This document shows positions 6,574 to 14,323 of a DNA stretch of 15,646 nt, in pieces. The notes beneath the pieces were generated by a model. That model had not been told where the DNA came from and searched no databases. It saw only the letters and a list, made by a program, of their open reading frames with translations. Position numbers and translations under genes: made by a program. Position 1 is the first letter of the stretch. Each line of letters starts with the position of its first letter. The DNA is taken from positions 1-15,646 of the forward strand of contig JAGAMQ010000007.1 of the NCBI GenBank assembly GCA_017624645.1, read 5' to 3'. This DNA is from Oscillospiraceae bacterium (lineage in GTDB: Bacteria; Bacillota; Clostridia; Oscillospirales; Oscillospiraceae).

Positions 6574-7869
6574 ATGTTATACGAGAATCTTTCTATCGGT
6601 CCTCAGGGACATTTGGCCTTTGCCGGCTATGATACCCTCTGGCTGGCAGAGGAATACGGCACCCCCTTGTTTGTAATGGATGAAAAGCGGATCCGTCAGC
6701 GGTGCCGGGAGTATCAGCAGGCAATGGAAGAATATCTTCCTGCCGGTTCCCGACCCCTCTATGCCAGCAAGGCCATGAGTATCCGCAGGATCTATCAGAT
6801 CATGGCCCAGGAGAATATGGGTGTGGATGTGGTGTCTCCCGGGGAGCTGTATACCGCGGTGCAGGCGGGTTTCCCCATGGAAAATGCCTTTTTCCACGGC
6901 AGCAGTAAAACCGATGCCGACATCCGGTTCGCCATGGAGCATAAGGTAGGCTTCTTTATCTGTGACAACGCAGACGAGTTGCTTGCCGTTGATGCCGAGG
7001 CTGCCCGGCAGGGCATTTGTCAGAAGATCCTACTGCGTCTGGCACCGGGCATCGATCCCCATACTCATGAGAAGATCAACACCGGCAGGGTGGATTCCAA
7101 GTTCGGTGTTGCCATTGAGACCGGTCAGGCAGCGGCGTTGGTGGAAAAGATCCTGTCCCTCCGGAATATCGATCTGTGGGGCTACCATTGCCATGTAGGC
7201 TCCCAGCTTTTTGATGAGGTGCTGTTCTGCGATTCTGCCACCAATATGCTCACCTTTGCCGCGGATATGGAAAAGCGGTTCGGCTTTTCCCCGAGGATCG
7301 TGAATCTGGGCGGCGGCATGGGTGTACCCTATACCCAAGAGCAGAACGCCGTGGACTATGCCGGCAACATCCGCAAGCTGGGTGCGCACATTGATGAGCT
7401 GTGCGGCAAGCTGCAGATCAATCCCCCGGCGATCCTCATGGAGCCGGGACGGAGCATTGTGGCTGATTCCGGCATTACCCTGTACACCGTTACCGGCACT
7501 AAGGAGATCCCCGGGTTCAAGAATTATGTGGGCATCGATGGAGGCATGACGGATAATCCCCGGTATACCCTGTATCAGGCACCCTATACCGTGTATAACG
7601 CCGGCAAGATGCAGGAAAAAGCGGATTTTGTGGGTACCGTTGCGGGACGCTGCTGCGAAAGCGGCGACTTGATCCAGGAGAATGTGCCTTTGGCACGGCC
7701 TGTCCGGGGCGACATTCTGGCGGTGCTGACTACCGGTGCCTATAACTACTCCATGGCATCCAATTACAACCGGGTCCCCAGACCTCCGGTGGTCATAATC
7801 GGTGAAAACGGCCCTTATGTCGCCGTACGCCGGGAGACCTACCAGGACCTCCTGCTGTGCGATCTCTAA
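6574..7869 (+). CDS. lysA: Diaminopimelate decarboxylase
   Basis: This PLP enzyme decarboxylates meso-diaminopimelate to L-lysine, the last step of the pathway. The 431-residue protein is a fold III PLP decarboxylase: PLP lysine in LYASKAMS (K66), HVGSQ (207-211), the phosphate-binding GGGMG (246-250), EPGRSIVADSG (290-300), and the partner-subunit substrate loop CESGD (361-365), then YNYSM (390-394). The ATG at 6574 is chosen over an in-frame start at 6475 that lies inside ddh; AGAGGAG (6563-6569) precedes it. It is the last gene of the L-box operon. Its TAA stop (7867-7869) is the first three bases of the left end of the second palindromic element. No U-tract terminator of ordinary type follows on the plus strand. 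Confidence 0.96.
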   Translation: MLYENLSIGPQGHLAFAGYDTLWLAEEYGTPLFVMDEKRIRQRCREYQQAMEEYLPAGSRPLYASKAMSIRRIYQIMAQENMGVDVVSPGELYTAVQAGFPMENAFFHGSSKTDADIRFAMEHKVGFFICDNADELLAVDAEAARQGICQKILLRLAPGIDPHTHEKINTGRVDSKFGVAIETGQAAALVEKILSLRNIDLWGYHCHVGSQLFDEVLFCDSATNMLTFAADMEKRFGFSPRIVNLGGGMGVPYTQEQNAVDYAGNIRKLGAHIDELCGKLQINPPAILMEPGRSIVADSGITLYTVTGTKEIPGFKNYVGIDGGMTDNPRYTLYQAPYTVYNAGKMQEKADFVGTVAGRCCESGDLIQENVPLARPVRGDILAVLTTGAYNYSMASNYNRVPRPPVVIIGENGPYVAVRRETYQDLLLCDL

Positions 7870-8092
7870 ACTCCAATTTGTCCAGCAGTTGACGAACGCA
7901 GTAATGAAGGCTCCCTCTGATGAGGGAGCTGTCAGCGTAGCTGACTGAGGGAGAGAGAACGTTCCGATTTTATCGAAAGTTGCAATATTAACTACCCCTC
8001 AGACGAAAATCAAAGATTTTCGCCAGCTCCCCTGACAAGGGGAGCCTTTGGGACGGTGCAACTTTTCAAACAGCTCCATAAATCGCAATCTG
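7867..8092. mobile_element. MITE-like palindromic element, copy 2 (downstream of lysA)
   Basis: It is in the same orientation as the copy at 4167-4402. The 138-bp core (7909-8046) shares long blocks with it: GGCTCCCTCTGATGAGGGAG, CTGAGGGAGAG, ACTACCCCT, AGACGAAAATCAAAGATTTT and CAGCTCCCCTGACAAGGGGA. The left end TAAACTCCAATTTGTCCAGC resembles the left end of copy 1; the right end (about 8071-8092) is a more decayed inverted repeat (about 12 of 22). The second hairpin differs from copy 1 but remains perfect (GTCAGC-GTA-GCTGAC, 7931-7945). The palindrome at 4274-4287 of copy 1 has no counterpart here. No coding capacity is visible. Confidence 0.75.
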
Positions 8093-8093
8093 A

Positions 8094-8129
8094 AAAAGTA
8101 CCCCCCGTGGCAGCTTGTTGCCACGGGGG
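8094..8129 (-). terminator. Terminator of guaB
   Basis: An 11-bp perfect stem CCCCCGTGGCA (8102-8112) with TGCCACGGGGG (8119-8129), loop six bases, is followed on the minus strand by a short interval and TTTTT. It lies 15 bases after the guaB stop. On the plus strand the T content after the stem is poor, so it is mainly a minus-strand terminator. Confidence 0.85.
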
Positions 8130-8144
8130 TGTTCCGTCTTTTGA

Positions 8145-9650
8145 TTACTTTACGGTGCTGGTGGAGCGCAGGGTGACATCGTGGGCACCGCCCTCCACGA
8201 TGGAAACGGAGGAAACCAAGGTGAGCTTGGCATCCCTTTGCAGGTCGGGGATGTTGGTCACGCCCACATTGCACATGGTGGACTTGACCTTGTATAGGCT
8301 GGCCTCCACATTGTCATGGAGCGTACCGGCATAGGTGACGTAGGAATCCACGCCCTCTTCAAAGCTGAGCTTGGTCTTGCCGCCCAGGTCGTAGCGCTGC
8401 CAGTTACGGGCACGGTTGGAACCCTCGCCCCAGTACTCCTTCATATAAGCGCCGTTCACCATCACCTTGGGGGTGGGAGATTCGTCAAACCGGGCGAAAT
8501 ATCTGCCCAGCATCATGAAGTCCGCGCCCATAGCCAGTGCCAAAGTCATGTGGTAATCGTGGACGATGCCACCGTCGGAGCAGATGGGCACATAGATGCC
8601 GGTCTCCTTGAAGTACTCATCCCGGGCTGCGGCAACCTCGATCAGAGCAGTAGCCTGACCTCTGCCGATGCCCTTGGTCTCACGGGTGATGCAGATAGAG
8701 CCGCCGCCGATGCCCACCTTGATGAAGTCAGCACCTGCCTTGGCAAGGAACAGGAAGCCGTCCCGGTCTACAACGTTGCCGGCACCGATCTTCACGGTGT
8801 CGCCATAGGTCTCCCGGACCCAGGCGATGGTTTTTGCCTGCCAGCAGGTGTAGCCCTCGGAGGAGTCGATGCACAGCACATCGGCACCTGCCTCCAAAAG
8901 GGCGGGGATGCGCTGGGCGTAGTCACGGGTGTTGATGCCGGCACCCACCAGATAGCGCTTCTTGTCGTCCAGCAGCTCCTGGGGGTTTGCCTTATGGGAA
9001 GCGTAATCCTTGCGGAATACGAAATACATCAGATGGTCGTTTTCATCCACGATGGGCAGGCTGTTGAGCTTGTTCTCCCAGATGATGTCGTTGGCTGCCT
9101 TCAAAGTGGTGTCGGCAGGGGCGGTGACGAGCTTTTCCCGGGGGGTCATGAAGGAGCTGACCTTCTCGTCCCCTTCCATACGGCTGACACGGTAATCTCT
9201 GCCGGTGACGATGCCCAGGAGCTTACCGGTGGGAGTGCCGTCATGGGTGACGGCAACGGTGGAGAAACCATTCTGCTCCTTCAGCGCCAGCACATCCTGC
9301 AATGTTGCGTCGGGGGTCAGGTTGGAGGCGGAAACCACAAAGCCTGCCTTATGGTTTTTGACCTTAGCCACCATCTCTGCCTGAGACTCGATGGACTGGG
9401 AACCGAAGATAAAGCTGATGCCGCCCTCCTTTGCCAGTGCAATGGCAAGGGTGTCATTGGACACGGACTGCATAATGGCAGAGGTCATGGGAATGTTTAG
9501 GCTGATGGCCGGCTCTTCCTCACCCTTGCGGTACTTAGTCAGAGGGGTGCGCAGGCTGACGTTGTCGGGAATACAGTCCTCGGAGGTGTAGCCGGGGATC
9601 AGCAGGTATTCACTAAAAGTGTGGCTGGGTTCAGAGTAGTAGTAAGCCAT
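8145..9650 (-). CDS. guaB: IMP dehydrogenase, Tritrichomonas-like subfamily
   Basis: It oxidises IMP to XMP with NAD, the rate-limiting step to guanine nucleotides. The 501-residue protein has the catalytic barrel interrupted by a CBS pair (about residues 105-220). Catalytic Cys320 sits in [12 protein letters not shown], the IMP phosphate/ribose site in CSDGGI (357-362), and the Arg-Tyr pair at 419-420 in [11 protein letters not shown]. Most bacterial enzymes have GPGSICTTR and a shorter flap; this one instead agrees over long blocks with the T. foetus enzyme as I remember it ([40 protein letters not shown]). The start has AGGAGG (9658-9663) seven bases upstream and a consensus promoter at 9722-9750. 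It is a single-gene unit, convergent with lysA and divergent from typA. Confidence 0.95.
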   Translation of the reverse strand: MAYYYSEPSHTFSEYLLIPGYTSEDCIPDNVSLRTPLTKYRKGEEEPAISLNIPMTSAIMQSVSNDTLAIALAKEGGISFIFGSQSIESQAEMVAKVKNHKAGFVVSASNLTPDATLQDVLALKEQNGFSTVAVTHDGTPTGKLLGIVTGRDYRVSRMEGDEKVSSFMTPREKLVTAPADTTLKAANDIIWENKLNSLPIVDENDHLMYFVFRKDYASHKANPQELLDDKKRYLVGAGINTRDYAQRIPALLEAGADVLCIDSSEGYTCWQAKTIAWVRETYGDTVKIGAGNVVDRDGFLFLAKAGADFIKVGIGGGSICITRETKGIGRGQATALIEVAAARDEYFKETGIYVPICSDGGIVHDYHMTLALAMGADFMMLGRYFARFDESPTPKVMVNGAYMKEYWGEGSNRARNWQRYDLGGKTKLSFEEGVDSYVTYAGTLHDNVEASLYKVKSTMCNVGVTNIPDLQRDAKLTLVSSVSIVEGGAHDVTLRSTSTVK

Positions 9651-9721
9651 GGTGGTTCCTCCTGTGTAGATGGTAGTAATAAGGATGCCGCCTTTGGGCG
9701 GATTGTATTTTGTTACATCAT

Positions 9722-9750
9722 ATCATACCACACGCAGAGAAGTTGGTCAA
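9722..9750 (-). promoter_or_regulatory. Promoter of guaB
   Basis: On the minus strand, -35 TTGACC (9745-9750), a 17-base spacer and -10 TATGAT (9722-9727) preceded by TGG (extended -10). It gives a leader of about 65 bases that contains only a small CCGCC/GGCGG hairpin (9688-9701); I see no riboswitch in it. Confidence 0.85.
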
Positions 9751-9820
9751 GCATTGCGAGGCGTAGAAAAACGGAATATTTTTCCTTGTTTCTTTGTGAT
9801 GTTTATTGCAATCGGGGAGA

Positions 9821-9829
9821 TGGTATGAT
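9821..9829 (+). promoter_or_regulatory. Probable extended -10 promoter of typA
   Basis: TGGTATGAT is an extended -10 box (TG-N-TATGAT) about 45 bases before the typA start. The -35 region at the right distance (about 9800-9806) is T-rich but not consensus. It is divergent from the guaB promoter within a 223-base gap. Confidence 0.55.
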
Positions 9830-9873
9830 ATATTTCTATATTGAGAGAATATGCCGCTAAAAGGAGAATTCAT

Positions 9874-11709
9874 ATGGCACAACAGGATAAGATCAGAAAT
9901 ATCGCCATCATCGCCCACGTAGACCACGGTAAGACCACTCTGGTGGACGAGATGCTGAAGCAGGGCGGTATCTACCGGGAAAACCAGGCCACCGTGGACC
10001 GGGTCATGGACTCCGGGGATCTGGAGCGGGAGCGTGGCATTACCATTCTTGCAAAAAACACCGCGGTTCAGTATAAGGATACCAAGATCAACATTGTGGA
10101 CACCCCCGGTCACGCCGACTTCGGCGGCGAGGTGGAGCGGATCCTGAAGATGGTCAACGGCGTTCTTTTGCTGGTGGATGCGGCGGAGGGCCCCATGCCC
10201 CAGACCCGGTTCGTACTGCAGAAGGCACTGGAGCTGGGCCATAAGGTCATCGTGGTGGTGAACAAGATCGATAAGCCCGATGCCCGGATCCGGGAGGTCA
10301 TGGACGAGGTGCTGGAGCTGTTGCTGGACCTCAACGCCACCGACGAGCAGTTCAACTCCCCCACCGTGTTCTGCTCCGGCAGACAGGGCACCGCTGCCTA
10401 CGGTCCCGAGGAGACCGGCAAGGATCTTGTGCCGCTGTTTGAGACCATTGTCAACTATATTCCTGCCCCCTCCGGTGACCAGGAAGCACCTTTGCAGCTT
10501 CTGGTGTCCTCCATCGATTATAATGAGTATGTGGGCAGAATTGCCGTGGGCAGAGTGGAGCGGGGCACTATTAAGGTGGGCCAGGAGGTTGCCATCTGCG
10601 ACTACCACGACCCCGAAATGAAAAACAAGGGCAAGGTGGTTGCCCTGTACGCCTACGATGGACTGGGCAAAGCTCCCATTCAGGAGGCTTCCGCCGGTGA
10701 GATCGTTGCCCTTTCCGGTATGGCGGACATCACCATCGGCAGGACCCTGTGCGCCCCCGAGGCCATTGAGCCTTTGCCCTTTGTGAAGATCTCCGATCCC
10801 ACCATCGAAATGACCTTTTCCGTCAACGATTCTCCCTTTGCCGGCAAGGAGGGCAAGTTTGTCACCTCCCGGAATCTCCGGGACCGGCTGGAAAAGGAGC
10901 TTTTGAAGGATGTTTCCCTGCATGTCACCGAAGCAAGCACCGATTCCTTCAATGTGGCAGGCAGAGGAGAGATGCACTTGTCCATCCTTATGGAGACCAT
11001 GCGCCGGGAAGGCTATGAGTTCTCCGTGTCCACCCCCCGTGTCCTGACCAAGGAAATCGACGGCAAGCTCTGCGAGCCCATTGAGCGGATGGTGGCAGAT
11101 GTGCCGGAGGAGTGCATGGGTGCTGTCATTGAAAAGATGGGCCGCCGCAAGGGTGACCTTTTGGGCATGACCCCCATGGGTAACCGCTACCGTCTGGAGT
11201 TTTTGGTTCCCTCCCGGGGCCTGTTCGGCTACCGCAGCGAGTTCCTCACCGATACCCGTGGCGAGGGCATCATGTCCAGCGTGCTGGACAGCTACGCGCC
11301 TATGAAGGGGGAAGTGGAGCGCCGGCTCACCGGCTCTTTGATCGCCTTTGAAACAGGAGATGCCAGCTCCTACGGCCTGTTCAATGCTCAGGAGCGGGGT
11401 GCGCTGTTCATCGGTGCCGGCACGCCTGTGTACGCCGGCATGGTGGTGGGTATCTGCAGCCGCAATGAGGATATGACCGTAAATGTCTGCAAGAAAAAGC
11501 AGCTGACCAATATGCGTGCCGCGGGTTCTGACGAAGCCCTGCGACTGGTTTCTCCCAAGGTGTTCTCCTTGGAGCAGTGTCTGGAATTTTTGGCAGATGA
11601 CGAAATTCTGGAGTGCACCCCCAAGAGCCTGCGTATCCGCAAACGGGAGCTGGACCACGGTCTGCGGATGCGTAATCTGATGAAAAAGAGAAATCAGGAG
11701 AACGGATAA
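9874..11709 (+). CDS. typA: TypA/BipA ribosome-associated translational GTPase
   Basis: TypA (BipA) is a GTPase related to EF-G that binds ribosomes and helps ribosome assembly and growth under stress or cold. The 611-residue protein has G1 HVDHGKTT (15-22), switch I ERGITI with T57, G3 DTPGH (76-80), G4 NKID (130-133) and G5 around SGRQG (168-172), then the beta-barrel domain II, EF-G-like domains and the BipA-specific C-terminal domain ending in a basic stretch (KSLRIRKREL near the end). Length matches the family. The ATG at 9874 has AAGGAG (9861-9866) seven bases upstream, better than the in-frame start at 9841. Its TAA stop overlaps the next ATG by one base, so the following kinase gene is co-transcribed. 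Confidence 0.97.
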   Translation: MAQQDKIRNIAIIAHVDHGKTTLVDEMLKQGGIYRENQATVDRVMDSGDLERERGITILAKNTAVQYKDTKINIVDTPGHADFGGEVERILKMVNGVLLLVDAAEGPMPQTRFVLQKALELGHKVIVVVNKIDKPDARIREVMDEVLELLLDLNATDEQFNSPTVFCSGRQGTAAYGPEETGKDLVPLFETIVNYIPAPSGDQEAPLQLLVSSIDYNEYVGRIAVGRVERGTIKVGQEVAICDYHDPEMKNKGKVVALYAYDGLGKAPIQEASAGEIVALSGMADITIGRTLCAPEAIEPLPFVKISDPTIEMTFSVNDSPFAGKEGKFVTSRNLRDRLEKELLKDVSLHVTEASTDSFNVAGRGEMHLSILMETMRREGYEFSVSTPRVLTKEIDGKLCEPIERMVADVPEECMGAVIEKMGRRKGDLLGMTPMGNRYRLEFLVPSRGLFGYRSEFLTDTRGEGIMSSVLDSYAPMKGEVERRLTGSLIAFETGDASSYGLFNAQERGALFIGAGTPVYAGMVVGICSRNEDMTVNVCKKKQLTNMRAAGSDEALRLVSPKVFSLEQCLEFLADDEILECTPKSLRIRKRELDHGLRMRNLMKKRNQENG

Positions 11710-12518
11710 TGAAGCAAGTGCTGTCTGTGCAGGATCTTTCCTGTGTGGGAAAATGCTCTCTGACGGTAGCGCTTCCTGTGGTCAGTGCCATGGGCTGTGC
11801 CTGTTCGGTGCTGCCCACCACACTGCTCTCCACCCATACCGGCTTCCCGGAGCCTTACCGCAGAAGTCTTACCGGAGATATGGACGCCGTGTGCGACCAT
11901 TGGCAGAAAATCGGGGCGGATTTTGATGCAGTGAGTGTGGGATATCTGTGCGACCCGGAGCAGGCAGCGGCGGTAGCCAGATTACTGGAGCGCTTCGGGG
12001 GCATCCGGGTCATCGATCCGGTGATGGGTGACCACGGAAAGCTGTACCGCTCCATTACCGAAGCCCATGTGGAGGCAATGCGCACCCTGTGCCGCAAGGG
12101 TACGGTGCTGCTGCCCAATCTGACGGAAGCGGCGCTTCTGACGGGTCTTCCCTACCGGGAGCAGCCTACCCGGGAGCAGTGCCGGCAGCTTCTTGCAGGC
12201 ATGGAGGAATTCGGGGCGGAAACGGTGATCCTCACGGGAGTTTCCCGGCAGGAGGAGCTGGGCTTTGTGGGTAGTCATAAGGGAGAGGAATTTTCCTTTT
12301 TTGCTCCCAAGGTGCCCCGGCAGTGCCACGGCACGGGGGATCTCTTTGCCGCGGTGGTCACCGGCGCTCTGGTGCTGGGGAAAACACCCTCCCAGGCGGC
12401 GACCCTTGCTGCCCGGTTCGTTGCCCGGGTCATTCAAGCAACAAAGGAGGCCACCCCCTTTGGGGTATCCTTTGAGGGCGAGCTTCCCTTTTTGTGGCAG
12501 GAACTTCATATGCTGTAA
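11709..12518 (+). CDS. pdxK: Pyridoxal/pyridoxamine kinase (PfkB-like fold)
   Basis: It phosphorylates vitamin B6 vitamers to make or salvage PLP. The 269-residue protein shows the ribokinase-like family features: SVQDLSCVGKCSLTVALP at the N terminus (6-23), the LPTTLLSTHTGFP substrate segment (35-47), VIDPVMGDHGKLY (101-113), LLPNLTEA (134-141), and the ATP/anion-hole motif HGTGD (207-211) with D211 as likely base. This pattern fits the enzymes usually named pyridoxamine kinase in Firmicutes; the precise vitamer preference cannot be read from sequence, and pdxY is an alternative symbol. Its ATG overlaps the typA stop by one base, with AGGAG (11696-11700) eight bases upstream. It is the last gene before a strong terminator at 12524. 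Confidence 0.87.
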   Translation: MKQVLSVQDLSCVGKCSLTVALPVVSAMGCACSVLPTTLLSTHTGFPEPYRRSLTGDMDAVCDHWQKIGADFDAVSVGYLCDPEQAAAVARLLERFGGIRVIDPVMGDHGKLYRSITEAHVEAMRTLCRKGTVLLPNLTEAALLTGLPYREQPTREQCRQLLAGMEEFGAETVILTGVSRQEELGFVGSHKGEEFSFFAPKVPRQCHGTGDLFAAVVTGALVLGKTPSQAATLAARFVARVIQATKEATPFGVSFEGELPFLWQELHML

Positions 12519-12523
12519 AGCAC

Positions 12524-12557
12524 CGGGGGAACGGCATTTGCCGTTCCCCCGATTTTT
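12524..12557 (+). terminator. Terminator of typA-pdxK
   Basis: A perfect 12-bp stem CGGGGGAACGGC / GCCGTTCCCCCG with loop ATTT is followed by ATTTTTA. It begins six bases after the kinase stop codon. The opposite strand has no U tract after the stem, so its use by the convergent ABC operon is uncertain. Confidence 0.92.
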
Positions 12558-12571
12558 ATCAGTTGAGATTT

Positions 12572-14323
12572 TTAATATACATTAAAAGAACCTATGTTTA
12601 TGTTTTCCTGGGTGATGGTCCTGTCGGGACTTTCCCTGCCTGCGTCATAGAATTGCTGCAGCAGAGCATAGGTGTTGTTCTCCGTGTTGATCTCCACACC
12701 CATATACCGGACGCCGTAGCCTGTATCCCCTTTCAGGGTCAGCTCCAGATAATAGAGGGTCTGTCCGTCGGGGAAGGCTTTCTCGGTTTGTGCCATGGTG
12801 CCATCCCGACAGTCCTTTTCCATGGCTTGCAGCAGGCGGTTTTTCAGTTCCGGCACCTGCACCTTCACATCGTTGTGCGCCGGGGCATCCCCCTCTCCCA
12901 CAAAGATGCCGATGCTGCCTTCGGGCTTTTCCGCCCGTACAGAGATCAGCCGCTGGGAAAGTTCTTCATAGCTCAGTTCGAAAACTGCTTCCCAGGAGGA
13001 CATGACCTTCACCAGCGCCTCCTCCTCCGCCAGCTCCACAGGATAGTACCGGCGCATGGTAGTGCCGTCGGACAGACGGTAGGTCAGATACAGCATTTGT
13101 CCGTGGGGCTGGGTGTCGTTCCGGTTTTGGGCCAGCTTTTCATGGGTCTGCACCAAGCTTTCGATATGCGACCGATCCGTGATCCGGTTTTGGTCGTAGA
13201 AATAGCTTTGATAGTATTTTCCGTTGGCGTAGGGGTGGACATACACCTGCGCATACCGGACCTGGGCAGCCTCCGGCACCTGCCAGGTGACCCCAAAAGG
13301 ATCCATGCTGCACAGCAAAAGACTGCCGAAAAGGGCAAAGACCAGAATTCCAAACCACAAAAATGCCTTGCTTTGGAACACGTTTACTCGCTTTTCCACC
13401 AACATTCTGCCACCGAAGAAGCCGATGAACAGATAGGGGATCAGCAGGCCCAGCAGGCTTGTTCCGTGACCCATGATGGAGAACAGTGCCACCGCCACCA
13501 GCAGGGAAAAGGCTCCCACGAAGATCGGCTGCAGCAGCCGCAGACTGATAAGGTCGCCGGCAGTTTCCAACGAGCGCTTCCGGTACAGAAGCAGGGCAGC
13601 GGCAGCCATTGCAGCACCCGCACCGCCGCAGATCAGCAGATACCCCCAATCCTTGGGCTGTACACCGGTAAAGCTGTCGTGATACAGGTCAAAAAGGTTC
13701 TCTGCTTCCTCCATGAGATTCATCAGCGGCGACCATGGGGCAAAGGAATCGGCGTTGAGGGGTACGCCGTACAAAAGGGGCTGATACAGGGTGTTGCCCA
13801 CCCATTGCAGGATGGGTGCCATGAAATTCAGCAGGGCAAAGAGGATCACTGCCCCTACCCGGTTGCCGCAGAGCATGGTGCACAGCAGTGCCAAGCCGAA
13901 AAACAAAAAGAATTCCAACAGACCAATGCCGGTTCCCATGGCAACCACGGCGATATCGCTGCCTGTGAGCCCCAGGATAAACTGGAAGCACAGGAAAGGA
14001 ACGGCGAAAAACAGCAGCCCGGCGGCACTGTGGGTGAAAAACCAACCCTCTCTGCGCAGAGGCAGGGCGTGGAGGGCGTTGCACAGCCGGCTCTGATACA
14101 GGTCTGCGAAAAGGGTCAGCGCGCACACCAGGGCGTAGGCGGCAACTGCCCAGCCTCCGGTGATATACACAGGGACCACTGCATCTCCGCTTCGGGGAGG
14201 ATCCAGCCGCAGGGAAAGGAACAAAAGCCCCAAAAGGATCGCAAAAATACCCCAAACCGGAAAGAAACGGGTGATATCCCGGCGCAGCACCGAAGCATTA
14301 AAGAAGGATCGTCTTGACCGCAT
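12572..14323 (-). CDS. ABC transporter permease with large C-terminal soluble domain (YtrC/D-like module)
   Basis: This is the membrane partner of the ATPase gene just upstream. The 583-residue protein has about nine hydrophobic segments (near residues 21-39, 56-76, 99-120, 125-151, 155-176, 227-247, 267-285, 288-305, 320-340), followed by a hydrophilic domain of about 240 residues (345-583) with no motif I can name. The ATG at 14323 is preferred over an in-frame upstream start because GGGAGG (14332-14337) lies eight bases before it. It overlaps the ATPase gene by 26 bases. GntR plus ATPase plus permease resembles the Bacillus ytr module induced by wall-active antibiotics, but the substrate here is unknown. 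The plus strand also has a long open frame over this gene, judged a shadow. Confidence 0.88.
   Translation of the reverse strand: MRSRRSFFNASVLRRDITRFFPVWGIFAILLGLLFLSLRLDPPRSGDAVVPVYITGGWAVAAYALVCALTLFADLYQSRLCNALHALPLRREGWFFTHSAAGLLFFAVPFLCFQFILGLTGSDIAVVAMGTGIGLLEFFLFFGLALLCTMLCGNRVGAVILFALLNFMAPILQWVGNTLYQPLLYGVPLNADSFAPWSPLMNLMEEAENLFDLYHDSFTGVQPKDWGYLLICGGAGAAMAAAALLLYRKRSLETAGDLISLRLLQPIFVGAFSLLVAVALFSIMGHGTSLLGLLIPYLFIGFFGGRMLVEKRVNVFQSKAFLWFGILVFALFGSLLLCSMDPFGVTWQVPEAAQVRYAQVYVHPYANGKYYQSYFYDQNRITDRSHIESLVQTHEKLAQNRNDTQPHGQMLYLTYRLSDGTTMRRYYPVELAEEEALVKVMSSWEAVFELSYEELSQRLISVRAEKPEGSIGIFVGEGDAPAHNDVKVQVPELKNRLLQAMEKDCRDGTMAQTEKAFPDGQTLYYLELTLKGDTGYGVRYMGVEINTENNTYALLQQFYDAGRESPDRTITQENINIGSFNVY

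Noticed and set aside
8316..9500. A 394-codon plus-strand open frame opposite guaB
   Set aside because: Shadow of the conserved IMP dehydrogenase; no ribosome site or family motif.
9651..9720. Possible purine-type riboswitch in the guaB leader
   Set aside because: The leader is only about 65 bases with one 5-bp hairpin and lacks the conserved purine aptamer core.
9718..11658. A 646-codon minus-strand open frame opposite typA
   Set aside because: typA on the plus strand has all GTPase motifs and a ribosome site; the antisense product is Gly/His-rich and matches no family.
12494..14317. A 607-codon open frame on the plus strand opposite the permease gene
   Set aside because: It is His/Gln-rich with no recognisable domain, overlaps the kinase end and terminator, and covers a clear membrane protein on the other strand. 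It is a GC-rich shadow frame.
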